Below, piece by piece: positions 33,632 to 45,245 of a DNA stretch of 64,000 nucleotides. Source of the DNA: Paguma larvata (lineage: Eukaryota; Chordata; Mammalia; Carnivora; Viverridae); assembly GCA_030068075.1 (NCBI GenBank), contig CM057825.1, positions 80,739,123 to 80,803,122 of the forward strand. The letters are read 5' to 3'. A program made the translations under genes and the position numbers. The notes beneath the pieces were generated by a model, which saw only the letters and a program-made list of their open reading frames with translations, made no database searches and had not been told where the DNA came from. Each line of letters begins with the position of its first letter. Position 1 is the first letter of the stretch.

Positions 33632-33851
33632 AGAGGTGTCTGAGTGGCTCAGTGGGTTAAGCATCAACTCTTGATGCTTTTGGCTTAGGTCATGATCTCA
33701 CAATTCATGAAGTTGAGCCCTGCATCAGGCTCTGTGCTGACAGGGCAGAGCCTGCTTGGGATTCTCCTTCTCCCCTCTCTCTGTCCCTTACCCTGCTTGT
33801 GTGTGTGCGCACACACTCTGTCTCTCTCAAAAGAAATAAATATTTTTTAAA
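33632..33851 (+). mobile_element. CAN-SINE (SINEC), plus orientation
   Basis: 'aggtgtctgagtggctcagt' head, 'gaagttgagccctgcatcag' B region, 'ctgtgctgacagggcagagc', CT domain with a short GTGTGTGTGCGCACACAC palindromic stretch, and tail AAATAAATATTTTTTAAA. Flanks AAGTGACTTT (33622-33631) and AAGTGATTT (33852-33860) form an imperfect duplication. Confidence 0.92.
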
Positions 33852-33899
33852 AAGTGATTTCAATTCCTATTGGTTGGGAAATTCTTTAAAAATATAAAG

Positions 33900-34420
33900 C
33901 CAATCATGCTATTCCTCTTCTCAAATGCTTCCCATGATATTAGAATTACATTCATCTTTACCATGGCCTGTGAGAAGCTACATGTCTGGGCCCCTGGTGG
34001 CCTCTCGGACCTCGTTCCTACCACCTGATCTCTTTGTGGTTCAGCTACACCAGTTTCCTGCAAGGACCTTCTTATCTAAGGGCCTTTGTCCTTGCTGTTT
34101 GTTTCCTTCATCTGCAATATTCTCCCTCAGATGTTTGCATGGCATTGTTGTTTTAGCCACATAGGTCTCTATTTAAAAGTTGCTTCTTCAGAGAGGATTT
34201 CTCTCCTCATCATATGTTAACTGATATAATCTGATGCTGCCTATCCCCTTACCCTGATTTATATATCTTCATAGCCATGTGTATGACAATGCAGCCCCAT
34301 TAATTTGTTTGTTGTCTATCTCTTGTGTCAATTCAATGAGAAAGATTTTCTCTGCTTATATTCTACTTCTGTGTGTCACTTTGTAGGTGCTCAAAAAATA
34401 TTTGTGGATGAACTACTGAT
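33900..34420 (+). repeat. L2 LINE 3' fragment
   Basis: Colinear with L2: 'cttctcaaatgcttcccatg', 'cctggtggcctctcggacct', 'aagggcctttgtccttgctg', 'tgcttcttcagagaggattt', 'tgcctatccccttaccctga', and the end 'gtaggtgctcaaaaaatatt' plus 'tgtggatgaa'. One of the best preserved L2 copies here. Confidence 0.8.
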
Positions 34421-36064
34421 TTCTTAATTGGTGGGTGCCAATTAAATCATCCAAGAAAACAAGAGAACTGACCAGAGGATGGAAGATCCTGAGTTTGATT
34501 TTGTGAATGCAAAATGGGATTTTGGTCCCCAACGTGTAAAGATATTTCTGTCATTTGAAATGACTTGCTTTTCTTCTCCAACAAATTAACTCCTCTTCCC
34601 TTCCACCTCTCCCCAAAAACCTCTTAAAGAGTATTTTGATGCTTGCAGTTGAAAAAGCACAATGATTTGATTCTAATCAGGGATTAGGAACTTTCAAATA
34701 ATTTGTTAAATTTATTTTCAGTGGTGCCCAGAGCTTTTAAACAGGGGGTTAATTTGAACCAAAAGAGATAAAAGTGAGGCATGTTAATTGAATGTCCTAT
34801 CTATCTGTCCATTTTAATATAAAAATCAATTTCTAAAGTACAGTTATAAGGGAAAGTGATTTGCCTAATTTATAGGCCAGACTGTGTTTCCCTGAAGCTG
34901 ACACCACCTCCACTCCCTCGGTTTCTTGGCAGCCCTGCTCTCTGAAAGGGCCAATTCACTCATCTTTCCGCAGACATTTATGTCATCAGAGCTCTCTCAC
35001 TGTCATGGCAGCAAACAGCACATATATTTCCTTATCACTTAAAATATAAACATACGGAACATCCTCTTGTCAATTTGCAGCATCTAAGCTACAAGCATAG
35101 GTATTTGGCAACCCTGAAAGCAAGCGTAGATCTCACTCTATTCTAGTCCAATATAATCAAGAGAAAGCCACACTGTAGATACATGGTACATGAAGTCGTA
35201 TTGGAAAAGATAGACTGGGGAAAAGCCTCTCAAGATGAATGAGATTGTTGGTCTCTGGTGCAATTGCCTGATCCCCAGTTGTTTTCATCCCCCTGGGGAC
35301 CAACACAAAGTGGTAATGGTGGCGGTGAGGAAGGGGAGACATGGCCTCTGTTTCTTTCACTAACTTGAGGTCATCAAAAGTAGTGGTGTGGGCTGCATGT
35401 AAGAGTTTCATGCCTAGGGTTCATGCATCAATAAGATTCTCAGTGAATCAAGTGGACCACACGTTTGCATCCTGCTTAGAATCCTATAGTTGCATAAACT
35501 GAATAATGTAGATCTAGCCTAAGGATAATATAAAAATGGAGCTGAGAGTCAGGTCCTTAATCTGTGAGGTTTCTATTATCACTGAAGATGGTAGTGGGGG
35601 CCTGGAAATGAAGTTCATTGTTTTAACAGATCCTGAACATCCTCCAGCCTTTAGAATGCTCTGCCCTCACAGGCGAAGCTTTACAGGTGCTTAAGAGACT
35701 GCATTCTCTGTGGGGTGCTAGGCGATTACATTCTTAATAGCAGCAGGGTTCTTAGTAGAGAAGGGATTACATTGTTGGGATAGAGGGAGGGAGAAAAGGG
35801 AAGTTGCTTTAACATTTCATTGAAATATAAGACCATCAGAGTATTTGAAGTATGAATTTTTAAATATAGATCAATGTTTGTTGGACATTTACCTTAAAAT
35901 ATACAGCCTAAAGTGGCATTTTTGCATCTTGTGAACTACTGGAGGTCTCAGGAGTGGTAGAATGATGTTTCATTTCTCTAGACAAGGCAGCAATTTATGG
36001 ACTATACTCACGTTCTCAGGTCTATAATTTAATAAAAGTTTGGTGTAGGAGATGGAGCTCCAGG
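34421..36064. other. Repeat-poor single-copy stretch
   Basis: No gene or named repeat. 34560-35110 is uniform, repeat-free and of balanced composition (see findings). Confidence 0.45.
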
Positions 36065-36175
36065 CTGCAGGGGCAGTCGGCTTCTTGTCCTGGATCTTCC
36101 ACTAATGAATGACTTCTCTGGTACTGTATAGTTGTCTTAACATCTCTGAGCCTTGATTTACTCATTTGCATTAAT
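36065..36175 (+). repeat. MIR fragment
   Basis: 'tggatcttccactaatgaat', 'gttgtcttaacatctctgag' and 'ccttgatttactcatttgca' fit the MIR middle. Short. Confidence 0.55.
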
Positions 36176-36904
36176 GGTTGGTTTTTCACCCTTTTGCCAG
36201 GTAAACCCAAAAAAGAATTTGATAAAGCTGTAGTATTCCTCTTCAGTGTGTTCCTCACACACATGCAAACAGGCATGGAGTGGTCATGGGTCCCTAAAGT
36301 CCAGTAGAACTCTGAGGTGAAGAGCCTCTGGACTAGATCGTTCTGCTACCTTCCTAAACTACTGTGGCATCAAATACGAATCACATATCGGAACTCAAAT
36401 CGATTGTATTGATTGTTTATTTGTAACCTGCTGTCTTACAATTGTACTTCCAACAATATTTTCCATTTATTATTAGTGAGACTGATTGTTTCATGAATTA
36501 GGCAGAAATGAATGATTCCCAATTACTTAAAGGTCCCAGGGGACTGGTTTCTCTGGAAGTTTATTACATGTGCAGTAGGTATGTTACAAATATAATTAAA
36601 TGGAGGGTGTGTGCTTGTCCCTACTCTTGTGTCTCCATACTTAGCTATTGTCTAATATCTGTCATAATCAGAACTATCTTGTTTACACACTTTCCAATAA
36701 GTTAATTGTTTAGCACAGAATTTACACATTGACTGTTGATTGATTAACGGTCACTGACAAACACACTGCCCTTGAATTTCACTCAATCAGCATTTTTTTA
36801 AGGTTTACCCCTGGTGATGAAAGGATAATGACTTAGTTAAAAGAATAACTATTAACTTCTAGAATTAGAGCACAAACAAAGATGTTTGGAAAGCTCATCA
36901 ATTA
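36176..36904. other. Unannotated stretch
   Basis: AT-rich. Nothing recognised. Confidence 0.4.
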
Positions 36905-37130
36905 ACATCATAGTATAATGGATAAGATCCAGGGCTTAGAAGTCTTATAGAGCTGGGTTCAAATCTCAGTTATAGTTCTTCCCAGGTCTGTAAATTTGAG
37001 CAATTCTCTAAGCCTTTCTTTCCTCATCTGCAGAATGAGATAACAGTAATACACAACTCAGCATTGTGATGAGGGTTAAATGAGATAATACATCCAAGTG
37101 CTTCTCACAGTGCTTGCTCTACAGTCTAGT
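36905..37130 (+). repeat. MIR SINE, nearly full length
   Basis: 'agtataatggataagatcca', 'gagctgggttcaaatctcag', 'ctaagcctttctttcctcat', 'ctgcagaatgagataacagt', 'gtgatgagggttaaatgaga' and 'cagtgcttgctctacagtct' follow MIR from head to 3' end. Among the best preserved MIRs in the window. Confidence 0.85.
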
Positions 37131-37682
37131 TACTAATACTTTTTTTATTTTTGTTATGATATCTACAAGAATGAAAGACACTACATTGACTCATTGGAAT
37201 CATTCAGCAAGGAATTGTTCACTGTCCGTAGTAGGCTATACACAAGACATTGAGCATATAGCACCATTGCTCCTCCCAAGAACACACACTGAACTGAAAT
37301 GATTTGCTTGCACCATGATTTCCTCTTCATGGCAATGAGGCCCTGGAGGATGGGCACTATATCTTAATTGGCTTTCATCCTTACTTCAATAAACAACTCT
37401 GGGACAACATCTTCCAGTCATCGTGAGCTGCCTGTAGGGTAACATCCAAGTTTCCATCCCGGCACTTCTTGAACAGGTCCATGCCTATCTCTCAGTCATT
37501 TCTCCTCTCTCTCATATATTAAGCTCCTTGCAAACTACTCATTTATATCCCACAAATCCGATAATCTGTTCCCTATCTTCGTGACTTGTACCTGTGGTTT
37601 CCTTGGTTTGTAATGTCAATGAGGTTCCTTCTTTTATTAGTTAGTGATCATATATCCATTGGACACCTATCATGTACTACGT
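37131..37682. other. Unannotated stretch, possible L2 remnant
   Basis: 37420-37650 has words reminiscent of plus-strand L2 ('ctcctctctctcatatatta', 'agctccttgcaaactac') but no convincing colinear run. Confidence 0.35.
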
Positions 37683-37684
37683 AT

Positions 37685-38140
37685 AGATTGAATTGTGTAC
37701 CCCAAAAGATACGTTGAAGTTCTAGCTCCCAGTACCTCAGAATGTGACCTCATTTAGAAATAGCATCTTTACAGAGGTAGTCAGCTTAAAGTGAAATCTT
37801 TAGAGTGGGCCTTCTTCCAATTTGAATGGTATTCTTCTAAAAATGGGAAATCTGGACACAGACAGACACTTGCAGAGGAAAGACAGTATGAAGATTCACA
37901 GGAAGAATGCAATGTGAAAACAGAGAATGGAAGTAATGTATCTATAAGTCAAAGGATACCTGGGCCTACCAGAGCTACAAAGAGGCAAGGAAAGATTTCC
38001 CTACAGGTTTTGGAGTCAGCATGGCTGTGCTGTTATCTTGATTTCAGACTTCTAGCTTCCAGAATTATGAGACAATAAATTTCCATTGTTTTAGGTAGTC
38101 TGGGATACTTTTTTTTATGACAGCTCCAGGAAACGATCAC
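37685..38140 (+). mobile_element. Solo LTR of MLT1 type (ERVL-MaLR)
   Basis: Starts 'atagattgaattgtgtaccc' and 'caaaagatacgttgaagttc', continues 'ccagtacctcagaatgtgac' and 'ctttacagaggtagtcagct', 'aaatgggaaatctggacaca', and closes with 'acttctagcttccagaatta', 'tgagacaataaatttccatt' and 'ttatgacagctcc'. The AATAAA is the LTR polyadenylation signal. No internal retroviral sequence adjoins it, so it is a solo LTR. Subfamily (MLT1A/A0/B) not resolved. Confidence 0.85.
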
Positions 38141-38950
38141 ATACCATATCCCAGAACCAGGTAGAAATACAGAATCATAAACTTTTTAAAAATAAGAATG
38201 CATTTCTGTAGCTTCCTTCTCTTATGTATGAATTCAGGCTGAGGACACACACATGATACTTGGTTTCTGTCAGGGGGCTGAGCAAATAGCAGGTCCCATG
38301 ATACCTAGGTACTGACAGATGGAGTCGAAGCAACATCAGACTTTACAACAAGCTCTGATTAGAAGCTCCTGACCAGCTAAAAAAGCTGAGTGAGTCTCTT
38401 TAGTTCTGAATTTTTTAATCTGTGAAAGGAAGGGCTGTGTCAGTCTTCCAGAATTTTTTTTTGCCACGAACACTCTATGATGCCATGTTTTGGGTCAAAC
38501 ATTTTGAAATTGTGAAGCTTATTTTGAAACAATTATATATTAACATGAAATTATGGGAAATGATACAGAGAGATCTCATGAATCCTTTTCCTGTTTCTCA
38601 GAATAATCACATTTTTCAAAGCAGTTTCAATACGAGCTATACTTATTGGAATGAAATGTTGAAGACATTCTTCACAGGCACCTCTGTTTCTGTTTACCTC
38701 CCTGGCTTAACAAGAAATGGAAACCTGGTCTCTTATCATCTCTACAATAAAATCCTTGTTTTAGTGACCATTTCACCCATTGGCTTTTGTCCTACTGAAT
38801 TTAGCATTGATCAAGGTGACTCTAGGAATGGAGATATAAGTTAATTTGTCACCAATGACATTTTTCTAGAAAAATGAGTTTGGCAGCATGGTCTGTATTC
38901 TTGTCATAGTATGCTCCTTTTGTAATAACAATATAAGGATAATATCGGTT
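38141..38950. other. Unannotated stretch, part L1-like
   Basis: 38505-38610 ('gaaacaattatatattaaca', 'agagagatctcatgaatcct') resembles a dispersed old-L1 segment. The 140-codon ORF here (38422-38844) overlaps it and has no recognisable domain. Confidence 0.35.
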
Positions 38951-38954
38951 GTAA

Positions 38955-39180
38955 TAATCAGGACTTACTGAACACTTACCGTATGTCAGCAACACTCAGA
39001 CTAAGTGCCTGAGAATCATTAGCTTAGTTAAGTCCCAATTTCATGAGGTAGATACTATTATTACATTCGTTTTATAGATGTGAAAGCTGAGGCCCAAGGT
39101 TTCTAATGAATAGCTGTAAGTTAGATTTGAACATAGATCTTACTCCAGAGTATGACTTAACTGCTGTGTCACAGTGTCAG
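38955..39180 (-). repeat. MIR SINE
   Basis: Reversed: 'acttactgaacacttaccgt', 'aatttcatgaggtagatact', 'attattacattcgttttata', 'gatgtgaaagctgaggccca', 'gaacatagatcttactccag' and 'ttaactgctgtgtcac'. Nearly complete. Confidence 0.8.
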
Positions 39181-42100
39181 TGAGTAAAGGTGAACACATT
39201 CCCAATTGTCATTCTTTAGTTAAGCTTTCAGACTAAGTCAAAGACTTTTCACTAGTGTCTACCCATTACAGACAAAATTGGGGGTTGTGACTGCATGGGT
39301 GTGGTGGTACATATTCCCTGCCAATGCCCCAGATGGGGAGCAGAGGAAAGCCCATTCTTCTGGTCAGGGCTCTGGACTCTGCATTCAAGCCTGAGATTTG
39401 AGGACACGGAACAGGGCAGGAGATGAGTGTGCATTGCTAGCAACCTCCTTCCTCTCTTAACCTTGGACTCTGTTCTAACCCACAATGTTACTTTCTTTTT
39501 CAGAATGGGAAGAGAGAATCCACCTGACCTCACTCTCACTAGTAATCAATTATGCCAAGGAGCCATTTCTTTCAAAGGTCATACAAAGGAACCCCAAACC
39601 TGTGTGCAGTAAGCTCACGTCTAAATTATTTATTTGGTTTGTGTTGTATTGTATTAATGACCTTGCTTGTTAAAAATACCATGAAATGACTCATAGGGTG
39701 GTGTGCTGTTAAGGATCGACTCATGCTAATTAGCCATTTTTGTTTTATTATCAACATGGTTCAGAACTGGAGCAAAAGTCAACCCACTTTAAAATGTGTA
39801 TATTTTTCCTCTTGGGTGTTTGCACGTTATAAGCTTTATTCATTTGCTCCAGAGAAATTCACAACCCTTACCTCTCTTCTTTCATTTTCTTGATAACTTT
39901 TCTTTGGTCTTTCTTGATAATTTGTCATTTAGCCTGGACATATTTATGTACACTTTGCACACAACATTTCTGTATATATCATCTTCTTAAGTCTATGAAG
40001 AAACTATAATGACCAGGTTACATTCTGTTCACAGTCCATGTCTAACCTGGCCTTAATTTAAAACATAAATAATGTGATATTAGAATGCTTAGTCCTCTGT
40101 GAAGTGGTGTTAGCAATCCCCCACTTAGAATCTTTGGGAAGACCTCAAAGATGTCTTCCCCTGCATTTCTCACTTCCAAGTATGAATTGGAACTCCAAGA
40201 AGCAAGAAGTTGATCTCTAAGGTCTGATACATGGAGAGTCAGCTGCCACTAAGTGCCCTATGAATTGGTTAATGAATAGCTAGTGCTGGCCGGGCTGTGT
40301 TGGAGGAAACGGGATGAGGAAGAGGTATGTTTGGATGGAAGCAGGGAAGCCTGAGGTGTCGTAGTCAGCAGTATGTAGGAATAGCTGATAATGTAGGCAC
40401 ATGGGGAGGAACTGGGGAAACATAGAACGGGGGGAGCCAAAGGCTTCCCATTTGACCTCCCCTTCTGCCAAGAATGGGTGCCAGCCCCAAGAGCCTAACA
40501 TGTGCTTCTTCTCAGCTATGTCTTTTCTTATTACCTTCACCCTATGTGACTCCATTACTATAGTATCCTTGGAATTTGACACCTTGCTTTCCAATGCAGC
40601 TGTGAGGGGAAAAAAATCTGCCTTAACAAAGGCTTATCTACTGCCTTGGATAGCTGAAGTAAGGCCTGAAATTACCAGGAGGCAATTGCTTTCTTATTCA
40701 GCAGCAGAGTAAAGGCAAGACTGCTTTAGAAGTCTTGTTTTTGTTTAGTACCTGCACCAGGTAAATAGTGTTAGTTTTAGATATATTTCTAAGGTAATGG
40801 AGGGTGGCATTTAAAAACTCAGGCATCTCCTTGAGGCTGTATTTTAAGCATTTATTACAATTAATTCTCCTGTCAAGCATATAAAATATTTATAAGACCT
40901 GTGGAGTAAAAATTCTTTTTATTTGTTAAGGTGTTAAATAGGATATATGTTCTATTTGTAAACATTAAAGGAAAAGACCAGCTCAGGTTTGGAGTTGAAT
41001 CTGGTTCTATTTGATAACCTGCAGCTCCTGTTGGTATAAGAGATTCAACATAGAAATTATTAGAACAGACCTTTCCCCCACCTACCCCCACAAATATCAG
41101 TGCTACTTCCTAGATTATGACAGACCTGAGGTAATTTACACAGTGCAACACATAAAGCTTACTAATGGTTATTCACTTGGATGTGCAAAATACAAAAGGC
41201 TCTAGGTTAAAGCAATGGAGGTGAATCATTTATGAGGTACTATCTACCGAGATGGATTGTTATAGCTGGAGAGTTTTTGTTGTTTATATAACTTCATTTA
41301 ATTTTGTTTATAGTATTCAAAGTGAAAGAAGGATAAGGGCAGAATAAACAAGGGATTTTTCAACTCACAGGTAATCAAAGTTAGCAGTTTTCTATATCAA
41401 AGTCAAGTGCTGTCCATGTGTCCTGGAGACACCACAACATGATAATGCCCCAGAGAGCGAGAGTACAAGCATATTCTCCTCTGCTATTCCTCTGATGGAA
41501 AGTCTGTCTGCTTTTGGTTTTCCTTTGAGTCCATCTGGGAATTACTTTCCACCTGCTGCTAGGATGGAGGCCTGTTGTAGGAGATACACTGTGGGCACTG
41601 GGAAGTCCGAAAATCATATAGGTAAAAAACAACTCTGTGTCCAGCACTAAATCCATTAAATGAATATGAGGGCTGCCCACCATCAGGTTTGCACTGACTT
41701 TCTGATTGAAGTTCAAAATGTCTGCTAAGACAACAAGCTGCCTACTGTTGGATTTCTCCCAGTATTCAAGGAGGAGGGGAGATGCCTAAGAGAATGAAGC
41801 CTGCTGGCACGCATAGACTGGGTACAGGCTGGTACCAAACGTAGCAGGTGCAACAGGTTGAAGCAGAATATGTGTGTCCTCATTTGAATTCTACATAAAC
41901 ATTTAGCTTCTCTTCATATATTTTGTAATTCTTGAAGCTCAGAGGCCTTCTTCTATTTTTCTTTATCCTTTGTAGGAGGATTGGTTGCACATATAATAAA
42001 TTCTCAGTATTAGCTAGTTCTGGTTTTTAAAGGTAGAAATTTAAATGACCTATTTCCTTAATTTAATTGTGGAATATTAGGAAGAAGATTTTTTTGGCTA

Positions 42101-42434
42101 CTTTCTGAGATTTGTGCCACTGTCTAGCACTCAGTGGGGCCCAGCCATTTCTGGGCTTCTTTCTACATCTTTCCATGTGTCAAAGTCATGATTTCACTAC
42201 ATGGATATGATAGAAGGAGGAGGGCTAAGTGGCAGCAAATGGATCCCACAGTTGGAAAATAGCCTCAGTGCATGTTGAGCTGGTTCTTTTTGGCATTTAC
42301 ATTGAATAATTGATACCTGCTAGGTGGACAGCTATAGGGAGGGACATAGATATCAGAAAGTAGGGATACCACCTTTTTCAAAGGAAAGCAGACAACAGAC
42401 AGCCATACTTTTGAGATTAAGAAAGTGGCATCAG
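39181..42434. other. Unannotated single-copy stretch
   Basis: No gene and no clearly named repeat in over 3 kb. Overlapping ORFs of 95-111 codons (39252-39539 minus, 40280-40594 minus, 40401-40712 plus, 41381-41716 minus) lack motifs, and the two at 40.3-40.7 kb overlap on opposite strands. Confidence 0.4.
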
Positions 42435-42640
42435 GGGGAGCCTGGGTGGCTCAGTTGCTTAAGCATCTGACTCTTGATCTCGGCTCAGGCCATGATCTCA
42501 CAGTTTGTGGGATTGACCCCTGTGTCGGACTTTGTCTTGACCACACAGAGCCTGCTTGGGATTCTCTCTCTCCCTCTTTCTCTGCCCCTCCTCTGCTTGC
42601 AGTCTCTAAATAATCAAACAAACAAACTTAAAAAAATAAA
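42435..42640 (+). mobile_element. CAN-SINE (SINEC), plus orientation
   Basis: 'gggagcctgggtggctcagt', 'ttgtgggattgacccctgtg', 'cagagcctgcttgggattct', CT domain, then a short A-rich tail with AAACAAACAAAC. Flanks GAAAGTGGCAT (42421) and GAGAGTGATAT (42641) are likely a decayed duplication. Confidence 0.92.
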
Positions 42641-43371
42641 GAGAGTGATATATTCAGGTTATCCCTAAGTGACTGAGAAGTAGGTATATGTCCTGAGGAA
42701 CTGGGGAATGATAAAAGCTTAAGCCAGGGCTTCAAAAGAAATGACCACACCACTGGGGGTTGAGTACTAGACTGGTTGGAGAATTCTCTCAGTCTCTGTG
42801 TCAAGAGGTAGAGCTCCGACTTCATAGTATTCCAGGTGGGGAGGAAAGGCGAATGTAGGAAGGAAGAAAGTAGGGAGGATATGTAGCAGAAGATAAAAGG
42901 TTCGAGTTTGCAGGAGCAGAAAACACTGAAGAAGGGGAAGTGATGGAATCGGGTGATGAGTTTAATGAGAAGATGGGGGAAAGAAACAGCTGGTTTAATG
43001 GGCAAAGGTCACAAGGCTCTATTATAACTCCAAAACTGCAGATTAGCAAAGGAATCTAAATCTGAAACCAACTCGTGACTACTTTGTTTTTGGAATGAGA
43101 TTGTAAAACTTGAGCCCTTGAACAGTTGTATCTGTGTTTAAAATTTTTTGAATGAGAGAGAAATTTGACCTCAACATCAGATTTAGGAAGGGTGAAAGTT
43201 TATTTAGAACATTTTCTCTCCATTTGCTGCTGTGTGGGCTGCACAGGGGTGTTTTGCCATGTTCTCCTCCATGGTGGCTATAAACGTGTGCTGTATCAAT
43301 TTAAATAAAAAGCAAGTCTTTTGTCTGAGTATTGATGGGTCTGAGTAGATTTTTAAAAAGTTTTTACTTTT
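42641..43371. other. Purine-rich stretch, possible L2 remnant
   Basis: 42780-43000 is GA-rich on the plus strand and reads loosely like reversed L2 ('gtattccaggtggggaggaa', 'cgggtgatgagtttaatgag'), too weak to call. No gene. Confidence 0.35.
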
Positions 43372-43383
43372 TAAAAGTAACTT

Positions 43384-43595
43384 AAAAAAATTTTTTTTTT
43401 AAATGTTTATTTCATTTTTGAGAGACAGAGCATGAGTGGGGGAGGAGCAGAGAGAGAGGGAGACAGAATCCGAAACAGGCTCCAGGCTCCGAGCTGTCCG
43501 CACAGAGCCCTACGCGGGGCTCCAACCCATGAACTGTGATATCATGACCTGAGCCGAAGTCGGATGCTTAACCAACTGAGCCACCCAGGTGCCCC
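43384..43595 (-). mobile_element. CAN-SINE (SINEC), well preserved
   Basis: Reversed full-length copy close to the family norm: 'aaatgtttatttcatttttg', 'gaaacaggctccaggctccg', 'gcacagagccctacgcgggg', 'cctgagccgaagtcggatgc', 'accaactgagccacccaggt', 'gcccc'. An exact 12-bp duplication TAAAAGTAACTT flanks it (43372-43383 and 43596-43607). Probably one of the younger insertions in the window. Confidence 0.96.
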
Positions 43596-43607
43596 TAAAA
43601 GTAACTT

Positions 43608-44381
43608 TTAAACTTTTAAAACTTATAAAAGTTTTACTCACAGGGTGTTATGAGAAATATACATTACTATAATTAGAGGTAGAAAGAGGTCCACATTCTG
43701 TGAAGTGTTAAGGAAACACTAAAGGAGGACAAATAGATTTAAGATTCTGAACATGGAGTATATAATCTGAAAAACAGTGTTCAAGCCCTGAATCAGATAG
43801 TTACAAAACAGTGTTCTGAATTTTGAATGGGCTCTTCTCAACATCCTGGAACTCTCCATTCTCACGAGGCTCACCCCCTGGTAAGACCATGGTTTTTACA
43901 TGAGCCGCTCATAAAACAAGGTATCTATTAGTGAATAGGGAGCTTTCTATATTTTACCACTAAAAATTCAACAAGGAGTGGACAGTGTAAATGTTAAAAA
44001 TACTGAGGTAAATTTGTAAAAGATAATGAGGCATTTTGGCCTTTTTGGAACTGTTGGCTTTTGATAAATAAAGTATTTGTCTTTTGATGGTGATATTAGT
44101 GTTGACAGTAGGGTGCATTCCATTCAACTTTTACATAGGGCTTCTTTGGGGAATAGTCAGATTTTTATTTTGGGGACATGGCATATATGGCACTTAAAGG
44201 TTAATATAAGGAGGAGAATCCTGCTTTTTTTGCTGCTTTGGTATTAATTATTGCTATGACAACTTTCTCCAATGGGGATGTATTCCTCTTCTATCTTTTT
44301 TTTTTTTTTTTTTTTTTTAACCATTGGCAATGCTGAGAAAAGGAATACAGGGCCATTTGTAGTGGCTGTTTACTCAAAATT
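43608..44381. other. Unannotated spacer with poly-T tract
   Basis: No gene. A run of 23 Ts lies at 44296-44318 without an attached retroelement body. Confidence 0.5.
44296..44318. repeat. Poly-T mononucleotide run
   Basis: Uninterrupted T23. Confidence 0.95.
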
Positions 44382-44390
44382 ACCTCTTCT

Positions 44391-44627
44391 GGGGCATCTG
44401 GGTAGGTCGGTAAGTTAAATATCCGATTGTTGGTTTCAGCTCAGATCATGATCTCATGGTTTGTGGGTTCAAGCCCCACATTGGGCTCTGTGCTGGCAGT
44501 GCAGACCCTCCTTAGGAGTCTCTCTCTCTCTCCCTCTCTCTCTGTCCCTTCCCTGCTCATTCTCCCTCTCTCAAAATAAATAAATAAACATTAAAAAAAA
44601 GAACAAACTCCTTGGCTTTGACAAGTA
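44391..44627 (+). mobile_element. CAN-SINE (SINEC), diverged, plus orientation
   Basis: 'ggggcatctgggtaggtcgg' head (mutated), 'gtgggttcaagccccacatt', 'gggctctgtgctggcagtgc', CT domain, tail AAATAAATAAATAAAC then A8. ACCTCTTCT occurs on both sides (44382-44390 and 44628-44636), a plausible 9-bp duplication. Confidence 0.9.
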
Positions 44628-44754
44628 ACCTCTTCTCTGTGTATCAATTAAAAGAAATATATATGTCTTCCTCCACATTGCTGCAGGAACCCATAATGAA
44701 TGCATTCATTGATCTTACGGGTTGAGGCACTGGCAAATTACATGTGTAACCTGA

Positions 44755-45245
44755 AAGGGTGTATCAGTTAGGATGCATTCAGTTATGAGAATTGAAAAGC
44801 CATCTAACCATGATTTTAACCAAAGAATATTTATCAGATACAAGGATTTGGAATTTAGGTCATCCGGAACTTGGTTCACCTACTTAGAGATACTAGAAGT
44901 CTTTTCTATGTTTCTGGATTATCATTCTTATGCTTGGCTTTTTATTTGCTAACAGTCATTCATGATCGCAAAATAGTGGCCATGGCTTCAAGCACTTAGT
45001 TCTCACACTAAGTCAAGGCCAAGAAACCAAGTGGTGAGAGCCAGAGGGATTTCCTCTTAACAGCTGGTCCCCATCTCTCATGGGGGTAGAATCAGTCACA
45101 TGCAGGGAGGTCTGGGAAGTTGTGGATATGAAAGAAGGAAATGATCAAGTATAGTCATGATTTATGCAACAAACTGGAATGCTGTTATCAGGAAGGAGGG
45201 AGAATGACTCTTGGGTAAATCTCTAACAGAGGGATAATTTGTTAT
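44755..45245 (+). repeat. Old interspersed repeat, family unresolved
   Basis: The pattern of 'gtatcagttaggatgcattc', 'caaagaatatttatcagata', 'ggatttcctcttaacagctg', 'gtagaatcagtcacatgcag' and 'ggaggtctgggaagttgtgg' belongs to a class of dispersed mammalian elements, with a run like 'ttattggctcac..gtcacatg..gctgggaa'. I cannot name the family with confidence. An LTR or a DNA element are both possible. Confidence 0.4.

Noticed and set aside
38422..38844. 140-codon plus-strand ORF
   Set aside because: Overlaps an old-L1-like segment, with no recognisable motif and no regulatory context.
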